A DNA stretch of 64,000 bases, from the NCBI RefSeq assembly GCF_000687455.2, contig NZ_JGVW01000096.1, forward strand, positions 62,001 to 126,000, given 5' to 3'. This DNA is from Burkholderia sp. lig30. GTDB lineage: Bacteria > Pseudomonadota > Gammaproteobacteria > Burkholderiales > Burkholderiaceae. The notes under the pieces are model-generated. The model was not told the origin of the DNA. It saw only the letters and a program-made list of their open reading frames with translations, and made no database searches. Below are positions 33,501 to 42,992 of this stretch, in pieces. Every line of letters starts with the position of its first letter. Position 1 is the first letter of the stretch. Position numbers and translations under genes: made by a program.

Positions 33501-34519
33501 CGCGTGACCTCCTGGCGGGTGGCGGGCACGGTGACGCCGGGCGCGCCGTCGCGCGTCTCGAGCACCGTCTGGATCAGGTAGCGGGGCCGCGCGCGAACCT
33601 GCTGGTAGATCCGGCCGATGTATTCGCCGAGCAGGCCGAGCGCGAAGATGATCACGCCGAGCAGGAAGAACGTGATCGCGAACAGCGTGAACACGCCTTG
33701 CACTTCCGCGCCGACGATGAAGCGCCGCACCAGCAGCAGCACGAACAGCGCGGCGGAGCCGAGCGACAGGATCACGCCGATGAACGACAGCCATTGCAGC
33801 GGCACGACCGAGAAGCCGGTGACGAGATCGAAGTTCAGGCGGATCAGGCTGTACACCGAGTACTTCGATTCGCCGGCGAAGCGCTCCTCGTGCGCGACCT
33901 CGATTTCGGTCGGGTTCTGCGCGAACGTGTAAGCGAGTGCCGGGATGAACGTGTTCACTTCGCCGCAGCGATTGATCGTGTCGATGATGTGGCGGCTGTA
34001 CGCGCGCAGCATGCAGCCCTGGTCGGTCATCTTGATGCGCGTGATGCGCTCGCGCAGCCGGTTCATCGCGGCGGACGCCTTGCGGCGCCACAGGCTGTCC
34101 TGGCGCTGCTTGCGGATCGAGCCGACGTAGTCGTAGCCCTCGCGTATCTTCTCGACGAGCTTGCCGATCTCCTCGGGCGGGTTCTGCAGGTCGGCGTCGA
34201 GCGTGATGACGATCTCCCCGAGTGACTGCTCGAAGCCGGCGAGGATCGCCATGTGCTGGCCGTAGTTGCCGTTCAGGAGCACGACGCGCGTCGTGTCCGG
34301 GCGGACGCGGAACTGATCGGCGAGCATCGCGGCCGAGCGGTCGCGGCTGCCGTCGTTGATCAGGATCACTTCGTACGACGTGCCGAGCGCGTCGAGCGCC
34401 GGGTACAGCCGCGCAAAGAGCGCGGCGAGGCCGTCTTCCTCGTTGTACACGGGGATGACGACCGATACTTCCGGACGGCCGGCGTCCTGGTGTCCGGCGC
34501 GTGCTTCAGGGTGACTCAT
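33497..34519 (-). CDS. arnC: Undecaprenyl-phosphate Ara4FN transferase ArnC
   Basis: The 340-residue GT2 enzyme has SVVIPVYNEEDGL, ITLDADLQNPPEEI (the Asp motif) and DQGCMLRAYS, followed by two C-terminal membrane helices (about 230-290). It moves 4-formamido-arabinose from UDP to undecaprenyl phosphate at the inner membrane. It overlaps the formyltransferase gene by 4 nt. Confidence 0.95.
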   Translation of the reverse strand: MSHPEARAGHQDAGRPEVSVVIPVYNEEDGLAALFARLYPALDALGTSYEVILINDGSRDRSAAMLADQFRVRPDTTRVVLLNGNYGQHMAILAGFEQSLGEIVITLDADLQNPPEEIGKLVEKIREGYDYVGSIRKQRQDSLWRRKASAAMNRLRERITRIKMTDQGCMLRAYSRHIIDTINRCGEVNTFIPALAYTFAQNPTEIEVAHEERFAGESKYSVYSLIRLNFDLVTGFSVVPLQWLSFIGVILSLGSAALFVLLLVRRFIVGAEVQGVFTLFAITFFLLGVIIFALGLLGEYIGRIYQQVRARPRYLIQTVLETRDGAPGVTVPATRQEVTR

Positions 34520-34525
34520 TTCCGG

Positions 34526-35677
34526 TTACTTTCCGTATTGTTCGCAAATCTGGTTGGTGGCGTCGACGACGCGCGTGACGTCGCTTTCCGTCATCTGCGT
34601 GAAGAGTGGCAGCGTGACGGTCGACGCTCCGTACCGTTCGGCGTGGGGGAACATCCCCTCCGTGAAGCCGCGCGCGCGGTACAGCGTGAAAAGGTGGATC
34701 GCCGGGTAGTGGACGCCGGTGCCGATGCCGCGCTCCTTCATCTGCGCCATGAACTCGCTGCGCGTGAGCGACAGCTTCTCGAGCGGCAGCGTGATCTGGA
34801 ACATGTGCCAGTTGCTGTTCTCGAAATCGGCGACCGGCAGGCCGATGCCGAGCTTCGCGGCCGGGCCGCCTTCGAATGCGGCGAAATACGCGCGCGCGAG
34901 CGCGCGGCGCTGTTCGGTGAAGCGCTCGAGGTGCGGCAGCTGGCCGAGGCCGACGCGCGCGGCGACGTCGGTGAGGTTGTACTTGCCGCCGAGCACGTCG
35001 CAGTCCATCCCGTCGAAGCCGGTGCGGGTGATGCCCTGCAGCCGGTATTTCTGCGCGAGGGTCGCCTCGTCCTCGTTGTTCAGCACGAGTGCGCCGCCCT
35101 CGATCGTCGTCAGGTTCTTGTTGGCATGGAAGCTGAACGACACGATGTCGCCGATCGCGCCGATGCGCTGGCCTTTCCACGTCGAGCCGAGTGCCTGCGC
35201 GGCATCCTCGACCACGCGCAGCTTGTGTGCGCGCGCGATCGCGTACAGGCGGTCCATGTCGACCGGCAGGCCGGCCAGGTAGACCGGGATGATCGCCTTG
35301 GTGCGCGGCGTGATCGCCTTTTCGAGCAGGTCGAGATCGATGTTGCGGGTGACCGGGTCGATGTCGGCGAACACCGGCGTCGCGCCGGTCTCGAGGATCA
35401 CGTTGCTCGTCGACACCCACGACGCGGGCGTCGTGATGACCTCGTCGCCGGGGCCGACGCCCGCGATGCGCAGGCCGATCTCGAGCGTGCAGGTGCCCGA
35501 ATTGAACGCGCGCACCGGACGCCCGCCGCAATAGTCGGACAGCGCGGCCTCGAAGCGCTGGTTCTGCGGGCCGGTGGTGATCCAGCCCGAGCGCAGTACC
35601 TCGACGACGCCCTGGATGGTTTCCTCGTCGATCTCGGGACGGACGAAGGGCAAGAACGGAACGGCAGTCTGGCTCAT
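34526..35677 (-). CDS. arnB: UDP-4-keto-pentose aminotransferase ArnB
   Basis: The 383-residue DegT/DnrJ/EryC1-family PLP enzyme has FNSGTCTLEIGLRIAG, EDAAQALGSTWKG and the PLP-lysine region FSFHANKNLTTIEGG. It makes UDP-L-Ara4N from the 4-ketopentose. ATG 35677 (MSQTAVPFLPFVRPEI) is the family start. The gene lies 6 nt from arnC. Confidence 0.95.
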   Translation of the reverse strand: MSQTAVPFLPFVRPEIDEETIQGVVEVLRSGWITTGPQNQRFEAALSDYCGGRPVRAFNSGTCTLEIGLRIAGVGPGDEVITTPASWVSTSNVILETGATPVFADIDPVTRNIDLDLLEKAITPRTKAIIPVYLAGLPVDMDRLYAIARAHKLRVVEDAAQALGSTWKGQRIGAIGDIVSFSFHANKNLTTIEGGALVLNNEDEATLAQKYRLQGITRTGFDGMDCDVLGGKYNLTDVAARVGLGQLPHLERFTEQRRALARAYFAAFEGGPAAKLGIGLPVADFENSNWHMFQITLPLEKLSLTRSEFMAQMKERGIGTGVHYPAIHLFTLYRARGFTEGMFPHAERYGASTVTLPLFTQMTESDVTRVVDATNQICEQYGK

Positions 35678-35792
35678 GAACGCTTGGCTCGTAGTGGCGT
35701 GTAATAAAAGGGCCGGGCGTGTCGCCCGGAACCGGCATCGAACGCCGGCTGGCACATTCGTGCCGTGATGCATTGCCGGCGGCGGGCGGCGC

Positions 35793-36164
35793 TCAACTGC
35801 GCGCGAGCACGACCACGCCGACCAGGATGATCCCGATGCCGACGAGCCGCTGGATCGACAGCACCTCGCCGAACAGGTACCACGCGGCGAACGCGTTGAC
35901 GACGTAGCCGAGCGACAGCATCGGATACGCGATCGATACGTCGACCCGCGACAGCCCGAGGATCCAGACGACCACGCTCAGCACGTAGCAGCCGAGGCCG
36001 CCGATGATGGGCAGCTGGGTGGCGATCTTCAGGCCGACGGGCACAATGTTCGCACGGGTGAATTCGAAGTGTCCAACGGCGTTGACGCCGGCCTTCAGCA
36101 GCAGCTGGGCGCAGGCGTTGAGCATGACGCCGGTGATGATGCAGACGAGCGAAATCGGGTTCAC
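35793..36164 (-). CDS. arnE: SMR-like flippase subunit ArnE
   Basis: The 123-residue protein has four membrane helices of the EamA/SMR type (LVCIITGVMLNACAQLLLKAG, GLGCYVLSVVVWILGLSRVDVSIAYPML, VGIGIILVGVVVLA). In E. coli ArnE and ArnF together flip undecaprenyl-phosphate-Ara4N. Only one such gene is present here, so it probably acts as a homodimer or with a partner elsewhere. Confidence 0.85.
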   Translation of the reverse strand: MNPISLVCIITGVMLNACAQLLLKAGVNAVGHFEFTRANIVPVGLKIATQLPIIGGLGCYVLSVVVWILGLSRVDVSIAYPMLSLGYVVNAFAAWYLFGEVLSIQRLVGIGIILVGVVVLARS

Positions 36165-36177
36165 GGAAAGGGGGTCC

Positions 36178-37860
36178 TCAGGGTTGCGGCTTCTCGACGA
36201 TCACGCGGCGGTTGTCGCGCGCGATCACCTGCATCGGCAGGCCTTGGGCGGCGAGCGCCGCGTAGCGGGCGGGCGGCATGATCGCGAGCGCGTAGCGGTC
36301 CGCCTTCCAGCGGGCGACCCACTCGTCGACGGTCGGGATCCACTTGCCCGGCTCCATCGAGATGCCGAACGACAGCTCGTCCTGGCGCGCGACCATGATC
36401 GTCGTGTGGCGTGCGTAGAACGGGAACGTATGGTCGAGCGTCTCGACCGCGTAGAACGGCGTGTCGGCCGGCAGCTTCGCCAGCTCGGCGCGCACCGGCG
36501 GCGCGAGCAGCGCGCCGGAGCTGTAGCGGCCGAATTCGTCGTGGCCGGTGCCGCCGATCGTGCCGAACAGCAGCCAGGCGGCGCCGAACGCGATCAGCGT
36601 GCCGACGATGCCGCCGTGCGCGCGGCGGCCGAGCCGCACGGCGACGAGGGTCAGTGCGAACGCGACTGCGAGGCCGCCGTACAGCCACAGCATGAACGCG
36701 CGGTACAGCGCGTTCGGCGTGCGCGCGTCGCCCAGGTAGGCGAGCGAGATGATGCCGAGCGCCGCGGCGACGTAGAACACCAGGTAGCCGAGCAGGTGGC
36801 GGCGCAGGCGCTCGGCGGTGACGAGCGGCAGATAGGCGCCGATCACGAGCGCCAGCGCCGGCGCGACGGGCAGCACGTATGAGATCAGCTTCGAATGCGA
36901 TGCGCTGAAGAACAGGAAGATGAATGCGCTCCAGATCAGCAGCACGAGCATCGGCGCAAAGCCGTTCGGCTGGCGCGGCATCCGCAGCGCGTGGCGGATG
37001 CTCTGCGCGGCCACCGACAGCCACGGCAGGAAGCCGACCAGCAGCACCGGCACGAAGTAATAGAACGCGCCGGGGCGGTTCTGTTCCGGGGTCAGGTAGC
37101 GGCGGAACTGCTGGACGATGAAGAAGAAATTGAGGAATTCCGGGTTGCGCTGCTGGACGAGCACGAACCACGGCGTGACGATCGCGAAGAAGATCACGAG
37201 GCCGCTGACGAGGTACAGACGCTTCCAGAGCGCCCAGTCGCGCGCGATCAGCGTATAGAGGACCAGCACGGCGCCCGGCAGGATCAGGCCGACGAGCCCC
37301 TTGGACAGCACCGCGAGCGCCATTGCCGCCCAGCACAGCCACATCCAGCCGCGCACCGCGCCGGGGCGCAGGCCGGGCCGCTGCGCGAGCAGCAGCGCGC
37401 AGAGCGTGACGGTCATCCAGAACGCCAGGCCCATGTCGAGCGCGTTGAAGTGGCCCATCAGGTTCCAGTACGGCGAGCACGCGAGCACGAGCGCGGCGAG
37501 GAAGCCGCACAGCGGGTTGAAGAGCCGCGCGCCGGTATAGCCGACGACCAGCACGCCGCCGAAGCTCGCGAGCGCGGTGTAGAGGCGCGCCTGCCATTCG
37601 CCGATGCCGAACCACGCGAACGTGAGCGCGTTGAGCCAGGTCTGCAGCGGCGGCTTCTCGAAATACTTGTAGCCGTTGTAGCGCGGGGTGATCCAGTCGC
37701 CGGTGGCGAACATCTCGCGCGCCATTTCGGCGTAGCGGCCTTCGTCGCTGGGGATCAGGTGGCGCCAGCCGAGCGGCACGAACCAGATGACGGCCAGCGC
37801 GACGACCAGAAGGACGAGCGCGGCACGATTGAGCGGTAGCCTCGACGGCGTATCGTTCAT
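36178..37860 (-). CDS. arnT: Lipid A 4-amino-4-deoxy-L-arabinosyltransferase ArnT
   Basis: The 560-residue GT-C enzyme begins with a membrane helix and then PSDEGRYAEMAREMF, the acidic catalytic motif, with GDWITPRYNGYKYFEKPPLQTWL. About twelve hydrophobic helices and a periplasmic C-terminal domain follow. It transfers L-Ara4N from undecaprenyl phosphate to lipid A phosphates, which lowers binding of polymyxin. It is the first gene of the operon; its order before arnE-arnB is unlike E. coli arnBCADTEF. Confidence 0.95.
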   Translation of the reverse strand: MNDTPSRLPLNRAALVLLVVALAVIWFVPLGWRHLIPSDEGRYAEMAREMFATGDWITPRYNGYKYFEKPPLQTWLNALTFAWFGIGEWQARLYTALASFGGVLVVGYTGARLFNPLCGFLAALVLACSPYWNLMGHFNALDMGLAFWMTVTLCALLLAQRPGLRPGAVRGWMWLCWAAMALAVLSKGLVGLILPGAVLVLYTLIARDWALWKRLYLVSGLVIFFAIVTPWFVLVQQRNPEFLNFFFIVQQFRRYLTPEQNRPGAFYYFVPVLLVGFLPWLSVAAQSIRHALRMPRQPNGFAPMLVLLIWSAFIFLFFSASHSKLISYVLPVAPALALVIGAYLPLVTAERLRRHLLGYLVFYVAAALGIISLAYLGDARTPNALYRAFMLWLYGGLAVAFALTLVAVRLGRRAHGGIVGTLIAFGAAWLLFGTIGGTGHDEFGRYSSGALLAPPVRAELAKLPADTPFYAVETLDHTFPFYARHTTIMVARQDELSFGISMEPGKWIPTVDEWVARWKADRYALAIMPPARYAALAAQGLPMQVIARDNRRVIVEKPQP

Positions 37861-37972
37861 GGTGGAAGCCTGTTGGTTGTTGTGGTGAGCCGCCGGCGAC
37901 GTCGGCCGGGGCCTGCGCGCCGGGGCGGGAATCGGACCCGCGCCGCCGGCTAGAGTTTTAGCGCATTCCGGA

Positions 37973-38347
37973 TTAACGTTCGATTAAGAGCGCGGCGGCG
38001 ACCTTGCGGCCCTCGGCCATCAGGATGTTGTAGGTGCGGCAGGCCGCCTGGAAATCCATCGTCTCGACGCCGATCCGGCGCGCGGTGAGCGCCGCGACGA
38101 GGCTCGGGTGCGGGAAGCGCAGCCGCGCGCCGCTGCCGAAGATGACCAGCTCGGGCGCGGGCGCGAGCAGCAGCGCGAAGTGCTCGGGCGTGAGCGCGTC
38201 GAACGACGACACGGGCCACGCCTGGACCGGCGCGCCGGGCAGCACGATGACGCTCTGCTCGTGGCGTTCGAGATTGATGTCGACGTAATCGGGGCCGTAG
38301 CCGGTGACGGTATTGAGCGCGCCGCTCGTGTCCTGGTGCAGTTTCAA
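37973..38347 (-). CDS. Mth938-like (DUF498) protein
   Basis: The 124-residue protein has the Mth938/Xcc1710 fold pattern: SVIVLPGAPVQAWPV, LTPEHFALLL, ELVIFGSGARLRFP, IGVETMDFQAACRTYNILMAEGRKVAAALL. TTG 38347 gives LKLHQDTSGALNTVTGYG, the usual start of the family, although no strong ribosome site is seen. The family's function is not established; some members are mitochondrial assembly factors. It is read on the same strand as arnT but 112 bp upstream of it. Confidence 0.8.
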   Translation of the reverse strand: MKLHQDTSGALNTVTGYGPDYVDINLERHEQSVIVLPGAPVQAWPVSSFDALTPEHFALLLAPAPELVIFGSGARLRFPHPSLVAALTARRIGVETMDFQAACRTYNILMAEGRKVAAALLIER

Positions 38348-38651
38348 GTCAGTATGTCCGCGGTTCCGAAGGGGGGATTTCGACGCGCGACGCGCGCCCG
38401 GGCCGCCGCGTTGCGCCACGCGCCCGAGGGCCCGAGCCCCGGCGCGACCTTGGTGCATTGCGAAAGTTGGCCAAAATCCGCTAAATTATAGCTTTTTAGC
38501 CGCCCCCGGGCGGCGTTTGCGTCGTGCGCCGCCACAAGCCGCGCCCGGCCGCCGCATCAGCCCAGTCTAGACAGCGCACGCGAACCGGCCGCTTTCCAGT
38601 TTTGATTCCCGTCCCCCAGGCCCGATGGGCCAACCCAGGAACCGTGTTGTC
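38348..38651. other. Divergent intergenic region before alaA
   Basis: These 304 bases hold a candidate alaA promoter (TTGCGA-N18-TAAATT, 38458-38487) and a GC-rich leader. No gene is seen. Confidence 0.5.
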
Positions 38652-39890
38652 GTGAAACCGATTCAGAAGTCGAACAAGCTGCAAAACGTCTGCTACGACA
38701 TTCGTGGCCCGGTGCTCGAGCACGCGAAGCGTCTCGAGGATGAAGGCCACCGGATCATCAAGCTGAACATCGGCAATCTGGCGCCGTTCGGTTTCGATGC
38801 GCCGGACGAGATCATCCAGGACATGATCCGCAACCTGCCGGCCTCGTCCGGCTATTCGGACTCGAAGGGCGTGTTCTCGGCGCGCAAGGCGGTGATGCAC
38901 TACACGCAGCAAAAGGGCGTGCACGGCGTCGAGCTGGACGACATCTACATCGGCAACGGCGCATCCGAGCTGATCGTGATGGCGACCCAGGCGCTGCTGA
39001 ACGACGGCGACGAGGTGCTCCTGCCCGCGCCCGACTATCCGCTGTGGACGGCTGCCGTCAGCCTGTCCGGCGGCACGCCGGTGCATTACGTCTGCGACGA
39101 GCAGAGCGCGTGGATGCCGGATCTCGACGACATCCGCCGCAAGATCACGCCGAACACCAAGGCGATCGTCGTGATCAACCCGAACAACCCGACCGGCGCG
39201 CTTTATTCAGACGAATTGCTGCTCGAGCTGATCGAGATCGCGCGCCAGCACGGCCTCATCGTGTTCGCGGACGAGGTCTACGACAAGATCGTCTACGACG
39301 GTAAGACGCACACGGCGATGGGCGCGCTGTCGGAGGACGTGATCACGGTCACGTTCAACAGCCTGTCGAAGAGCTACCGCGCGTGCGGCTACCGCGCGGG
39401 CTGGATGTCGGTGTCGGGCCTCGGCGGCGGGAACCGCGGCCGCGCGAAGGACTACCTCGAGGGGCTCGGGATCCTGTCGTCGATGCGCCTGTGCGCGAAC
39501 GTGCCGGGGCAGTTCGCGATCCAGACGGCGCTCGGCGGCTACCAGAGCATCAACGAGCTGATCGTGCCGTCGGGCCGCCTCTACAAGCAGCGCGAGCTCG
39601 CGTACGACATGCTCACGTCGATCCCCGGCGTGTCGTGCGTGAAGCCGGACGCGGCGCTCTACATGTTTCCCCGGCTTGACCCGAAGCTCTACCCGATCGA
39701 GAACGATCAGCAGTTCATTCTCGACCTGCTGCTCAAGGAGCGGGTGCTGCTCGTGCAGGGCACGGGCTTCAACTGGCCGACGCCGGATCACTTCCGCGTC
39801 GTCTTCCTGCCGAACCTCGACGACCTGGCCGATTCGATCAACCGGATCGCGCGCTTCCTCGACGGGTACCGCAAGCGGCACTCGGTCTGA
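38652..39890 (+). CDS. alaA: Alanine-synthesising aminotransferase (AlaA-like)
   Basis: The 412-residue class I/II PLP aminotransferase has YDIRGPVLEHAKRLEDEGH, GYSDSKGVFSARKAV, VINPNNPTGALY, the PLP lysine in NSLSKSYRACGYRAGWM and FRVVFLP. AlaA forms alanine from pyruvate and glutamate. GTG 38652 (M-KPIQKSNKLQNV) matches the family start; AGGA lies 12 nt upstream, and ATG 38625 is an alternative. It precedes hom and thrC, as in many beta-proteobacteria. Confidence 0.92.
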   Translation: MKPIQKSNKLQNVCYDIRGPVLEHAKRLEDEGHRIIKLNIGNLAPFGFDAPDEIIQDMIRNLPASSGYSDSKGVFSARKAVMHYTQQKGVHGVELDDIYIGNGASELIVMATQALLNDGDEVLLPAPDYPLWTAAVSLSGGTPVHYVCDEQSAWMPDLDDIRRKITPNTKAIVVINPNNPTGALYSDELLLELIEIARQHGLIVFADEVYDKIVYDGKTHTAMGALSEDVITVTFNSLSKSYRACGYRAGWMSVSGLGGGNRGRAKDYLEGLGILSSMRLCANVPGQFAIQTALGGYQSINELIVPSGRLYKQRELAYDMLTSIPGVSCVKPDAALYMFPRLDPKLYPIENDQQFILDLLLKERVLLVQGTGFNWPTPDHFRVVFLPNLDDLADSINRIARFLDGYRKRHSV

Positions 39891-39943
39891 ACAGGGCGTC
39901 TTCGCTCGGGCATATTCACTTTAATCTATCGATCACACGCAGC

Positions 39944-41272
39944 ATGGAACCGATCAAAGTTGGCCTGTTGGGCTTCGGCACGGTGGGCAGCGGCACCTTC
40001 ACGGTGCTGCGCCGCAATCAGGAAGAAATCAAGCGCCGCGCAGGACGCGGCATCGAGATCGCGCGCATCGCGGTGCGCAACCCGGCCAAGGCGCAAGCGG
40101 CGCTGGGCGGCGACGCCGGCAGCGTCGGGATCACCGACGACTTCAACGCGGTCGTCGACGACCCGTCGATCTCGATCATCGCCGAGATGATCGGCGGCAC
40201 CGGCATCGCGCGCGACCTGGTGCTGCGCGCGATCTCGAACGGCAAGCACGTCGTGACCGCCAACAAGGCGCTGCTCGCGGTGCACGGCACCGAGATCTTC
40301 GAGGCCGCGCGCGAGAAGGGCGTGATGGTCGCGTTCGAGGCGGCCGTCGCGGGCGGGATTCCGATCATCAAGGCGCTGCGCGAAGGCCTGACCGCGAACC
40401 GCATCCAGTACATCGCCGGCATCATCAACGGCACGACCAACTACATCCTGTCGGAAATGCGCGACCGCGGCCTCGACTTCGCGACGGCGCTGAAGGCCGC
40501 GCAGGCGCTCGGCTACGCGGAAGCCGATCCGACCTTCGACATCGAAGGCGTCGACGCCGCGCACAAGGCGACGATCATGAGCGCGATCGCGTTCGGTGTG
40601 CCGGTGCAGTTCGACCGCGCGTACGTCGAGGGTATCAGCAAGCTCGACGCGACCGACATCCGCTACGCGGAAGCGCTCGGCTACCGGATCAAGCTGCTCG
40701 GCATCACGCGGCGCACCGAGCGCGGCATCGAGCTGCGCGTGCATCCGACGCTGATCCCCGAGAAGCGCCTGCTCGCGAACGTCGAGGGCGCGATGAACGC
40801 GGTCGTCGTGCACGGCGACGCCGTCGGCACGACGCTGTATTACGGCAAGGGCGCGGGCGCGGAGCCGACCGCGTCGGCCGTGGTCGCCGACCTCGTCGAC
40901 GTCACGCGCCTGGAGACGGCCGATCCGGAGCATCGCGTGCCGCACCTCGCGTTCCAGCCGGACAGCCTGTCGAACACGCCGATCCTGCCGATCGACGAAG
41001 TCACGAGCGGCTACTACCTGCGCCTGCGCGTCGCCGACGAGACCGGCGTGCTCGCCGACATCACGCGCATCCTCGCCGATTCGGGCATCTCGATCGACGC
41101 GCTGCTGCAGAAGGAGTCGGAGGAAGTCGACGCCGCGAACGGCGAGACCGACATCATCCTGATCACGCACGAGACGCTCGAGAAGAACGTCAATGCGGCG
41201 ATCGCCCGCATCGAGTCGCTCGCGACGGTCGTCTCGAAGGTGACGAAGCTGCGCATGGAAGCGCTGAACTGA
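39944..41272 (+). CDS. hom: Homoserine dehydrogenase
   Basis: The 442-residue protein has the NAD(P)-binding GFGTVGSGT (about 10-18), the catalytic core TANKALLAVHG and GGIPIIKALREGL, AGIINGTTNYILSEM, and a C-terminal ACT domain (about 355-435) that usually senses threonine. It reduces aspartate semialdehyde to homoserine. thrC starts 8 nt later, so they form an operon. Confidence 0.97.
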   Translation: MEPIKVGLLGFGTVGSGTFTVLRRNQEEIKRRAGRGIEIARIAVRNPAKAQAALGGDAGSVGITDDFNAVVDDPSISIIAEMIGGTGIARDLVLRAISNGKHVVTANKALLAVHGTEIFEAAREKGVMVAFEAAVAGGIPIIKALREGLTANRIQYIAGIINGTTNYILSEMRDRGLDFATALKAAQALGYAEADPTFDIEGVDAAHKATIMSAIAFGVPVQFDRAYVEGISKLDATDIRYAEALGYRIKLLGITRRTERGIELRVHPTLIPEKRLLANVEGAMNAVVVHGDAVGTTLYYGKGAGAEPTASAVVADLVDVTRLETADPEHRVPHLAFQPDSLSNTPILPIDEVTSGYYLRLRVADETGVLADITRILADSGISIDALLQKESEEVDAANGETDIILITHETLEKNVNAAIARIESLATVVSKVTKLRMEALN

Positions 41273-41280
41273 GGGACGAC

Positions 41281-42732
41281 ATGAACTACATTTCCACGCG
41301 CGGCGCCGGCATCGGCGAGCACCACACGTTCTCCGACATCCTGCTCGGCGGCCTCGCGAAGGACGGCGGGCTGTACCTGCCGTCCGAATATCCGCAGGTC
41401 ACCGCCGACGAGCTGGCGCGCTGGCGCACGCTGCCGTACGCGGATCTCGCGTTCGAGATCCTGTCGAAGTTCTGCGACGACGTCCCGGCCGACGACCTGC
41501 GCGCGATCACGCGCCGCACCTACACGGCGGACGTCTACCGCAACACCCGCCACGGCGAGAACGCGGCCGACATCACGCCGCTCAAGCCGCTCGGCACCGA
41601 GGGCGGCGCGCCGCTCGCGCTGCTCGAGCTGTCGAACGGCCCGACGCTCGCGTTCAAGGACATGGCGATGCAGCTGCTCGGCAACCTGTTCGAGTACACG
41701 CTCGCGAAGCATGGCGAGACGCTGAACATCCTCGGCGCGACGTCGGGCGACACCGGCTCCGCCGCCGAGTACGCGATGCGCGGCAAGGCCGGCGTGCGCG
41801 TGTTCATGCTGTCGCCGAACAAGAAGATGAGCGCGTTCCAGACCGCGCAGATGTACAGCCTGCAGGACCCGAACATCTTCAACCTCGCGGTCGAGGGCGT
41901 GTTCGACGACTGCCAGGACATCGTCAAGGCGGTGTCGAACGATCACGCGTTCAAGGCGCGTCACAAGATCGGCACGGTCAATTCGATCAACTGGGCGCGT
42001 GTGGTCGCGCAGGTCGTCTACTACTTCAAGGGCTACTTCGCGGCGACGACGCGCAACGACGAGCGCGTGTCGTTCACGGTGCCGTCGGGCAACTTCGGCA
42101 ATGTCTGCGCCGGCCACATCGCGCGCATGATGGGCCTGCCGATCGAGAAGCTCGTCGTGGCCACCAACGAGAACGACGTGCTCGACGAGTTCTTCCGCAC
42201 CGGCGCGTACCGCGTGCGCAGCGCCGAGCAGACGTATCACACGAGCAGCCCGAGCATGGACATCTCGAAGGCGTCGAACTTCGAGCGCTTCGTGTTCGAC
42301 CTGCTCGGCCGCGATCCGGCGCGCGTCGTGCAGCTGTTCCGCGACGTCGAGGAGAAGGGCGGCTTCGATCTCGCGGCGAGCGGCGATTTCGCGCGCGTCA
42401 GCGAGTTCGGCTTCGTGTCCGGCCGCAGCAGCCACGCAGACCGCCTCGCGACGATCCGCGACGTGCATGCGCGCTACGGCGCGATGATCGACACCCACAC
42501 GGCCGACGGCGTGAAGGTCGCGCGCGAGCATCTGGAAGCGGGCGTGCCGATGATCGTGCTCGAGACCGCGCAGCCGATCAAGTTCGGCGAGACGATTCGC
42601 GAGGCGCTGGATCGCGAGGCGGAGCGGCCCGCCGCGTTCGACGGGCTCGAGGCGCTGCCGCAGCGTTTCGAGGTCTTGAAGGCCGACGCGCAGCAGGTGA
42701 AGGATTTCATCGCCGCTCGTACCGGGGCGTGA
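41281..42732 (+). CDS. thrC: Threonine synthase
   Basis: The 483-residue PLP enzyme has the long N-terminal domain of class II threonine synthases (MNYISTRGAG, FSDILLGGLAKDGGLYLP), the PLP lysine in TLAFKDMAMQ, the phosphate-binding GATSGDTGSAAEYA and VPSGNFGNVCAGH. It converts O-phosphohomoserine to threonine. A strong terminator follows. Confidence 0.97.
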   Translation: MNYISTRGAGIGEHHTFSDILLGGLAKDGGLYLPSEYPQVTADELARWRTLPYADLAFEILSKFCDDVPADDLRAITRRTYTADVYRNTRHGENAADITPLKPLGTEGGAPLALLELSNGPTLAFKDMAMQLLGNLFEYTLAKHGETLNILGATSGDTGSAAEYAMRGKAGVRVFMLSPNKKMSAFQTAQMYSLQDPNIFNLAVEGVFDDCQDIVKAVSNDHAFKARHKIGTVNSINWARVVAQVVYYFKGYFAATTRNDERVSFTVPSGNFGNVCAGHIARMMGLPIEKLVVATNENDVLDEFFRTGAYRVRSAEQTYHTSSPSMDISKASNFERFVFDLLGRDPARVVQLFRDVEEKGGFDLAASGDFARVSEFGFVSGRSSHADRLATIRDVHARYGAMIDTHTADGVKVAREHLEAGVPMIVLETAQPIKFGETIREALDREAERPAAFDGLEALPQRFEVLKADAQQVKDFIAARTGA

Positions 42733-42767
42733 TTCGCAGCCGGGCCGCGCGCCCGGCGCCGCGTCGC

Positions 42768-42818
42768 GGCCGGGGAGCCGATTCGTGTCTCGAATCGGCT
42801 CCCCGGCCGTTTTTCTTT
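42768..42818 (+). terminator. Terminator after thrC
   Basis: An 18-bp perfect stem (42768-42785 with 42791-42808, 5-nt loop) is followed by GTTTTTCTTTT. Confidence 0.95.
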
Positions 42819-42992
42819 TCCTGGCGGTCGCACGCATGCGTGCCGCGCCCGCCCTCACGTGCCACGCACGCCCGCGCGCGTCAGCCGGCGCGGGCCGACG
42901 CGCCCGATCGCCGGTCCGGCCGCTGCCGCACGCCGCACACCCGTGCGGAGGCGTCGCTACAATGACGTATCTGCTTCTTACCGATTCAGCCG

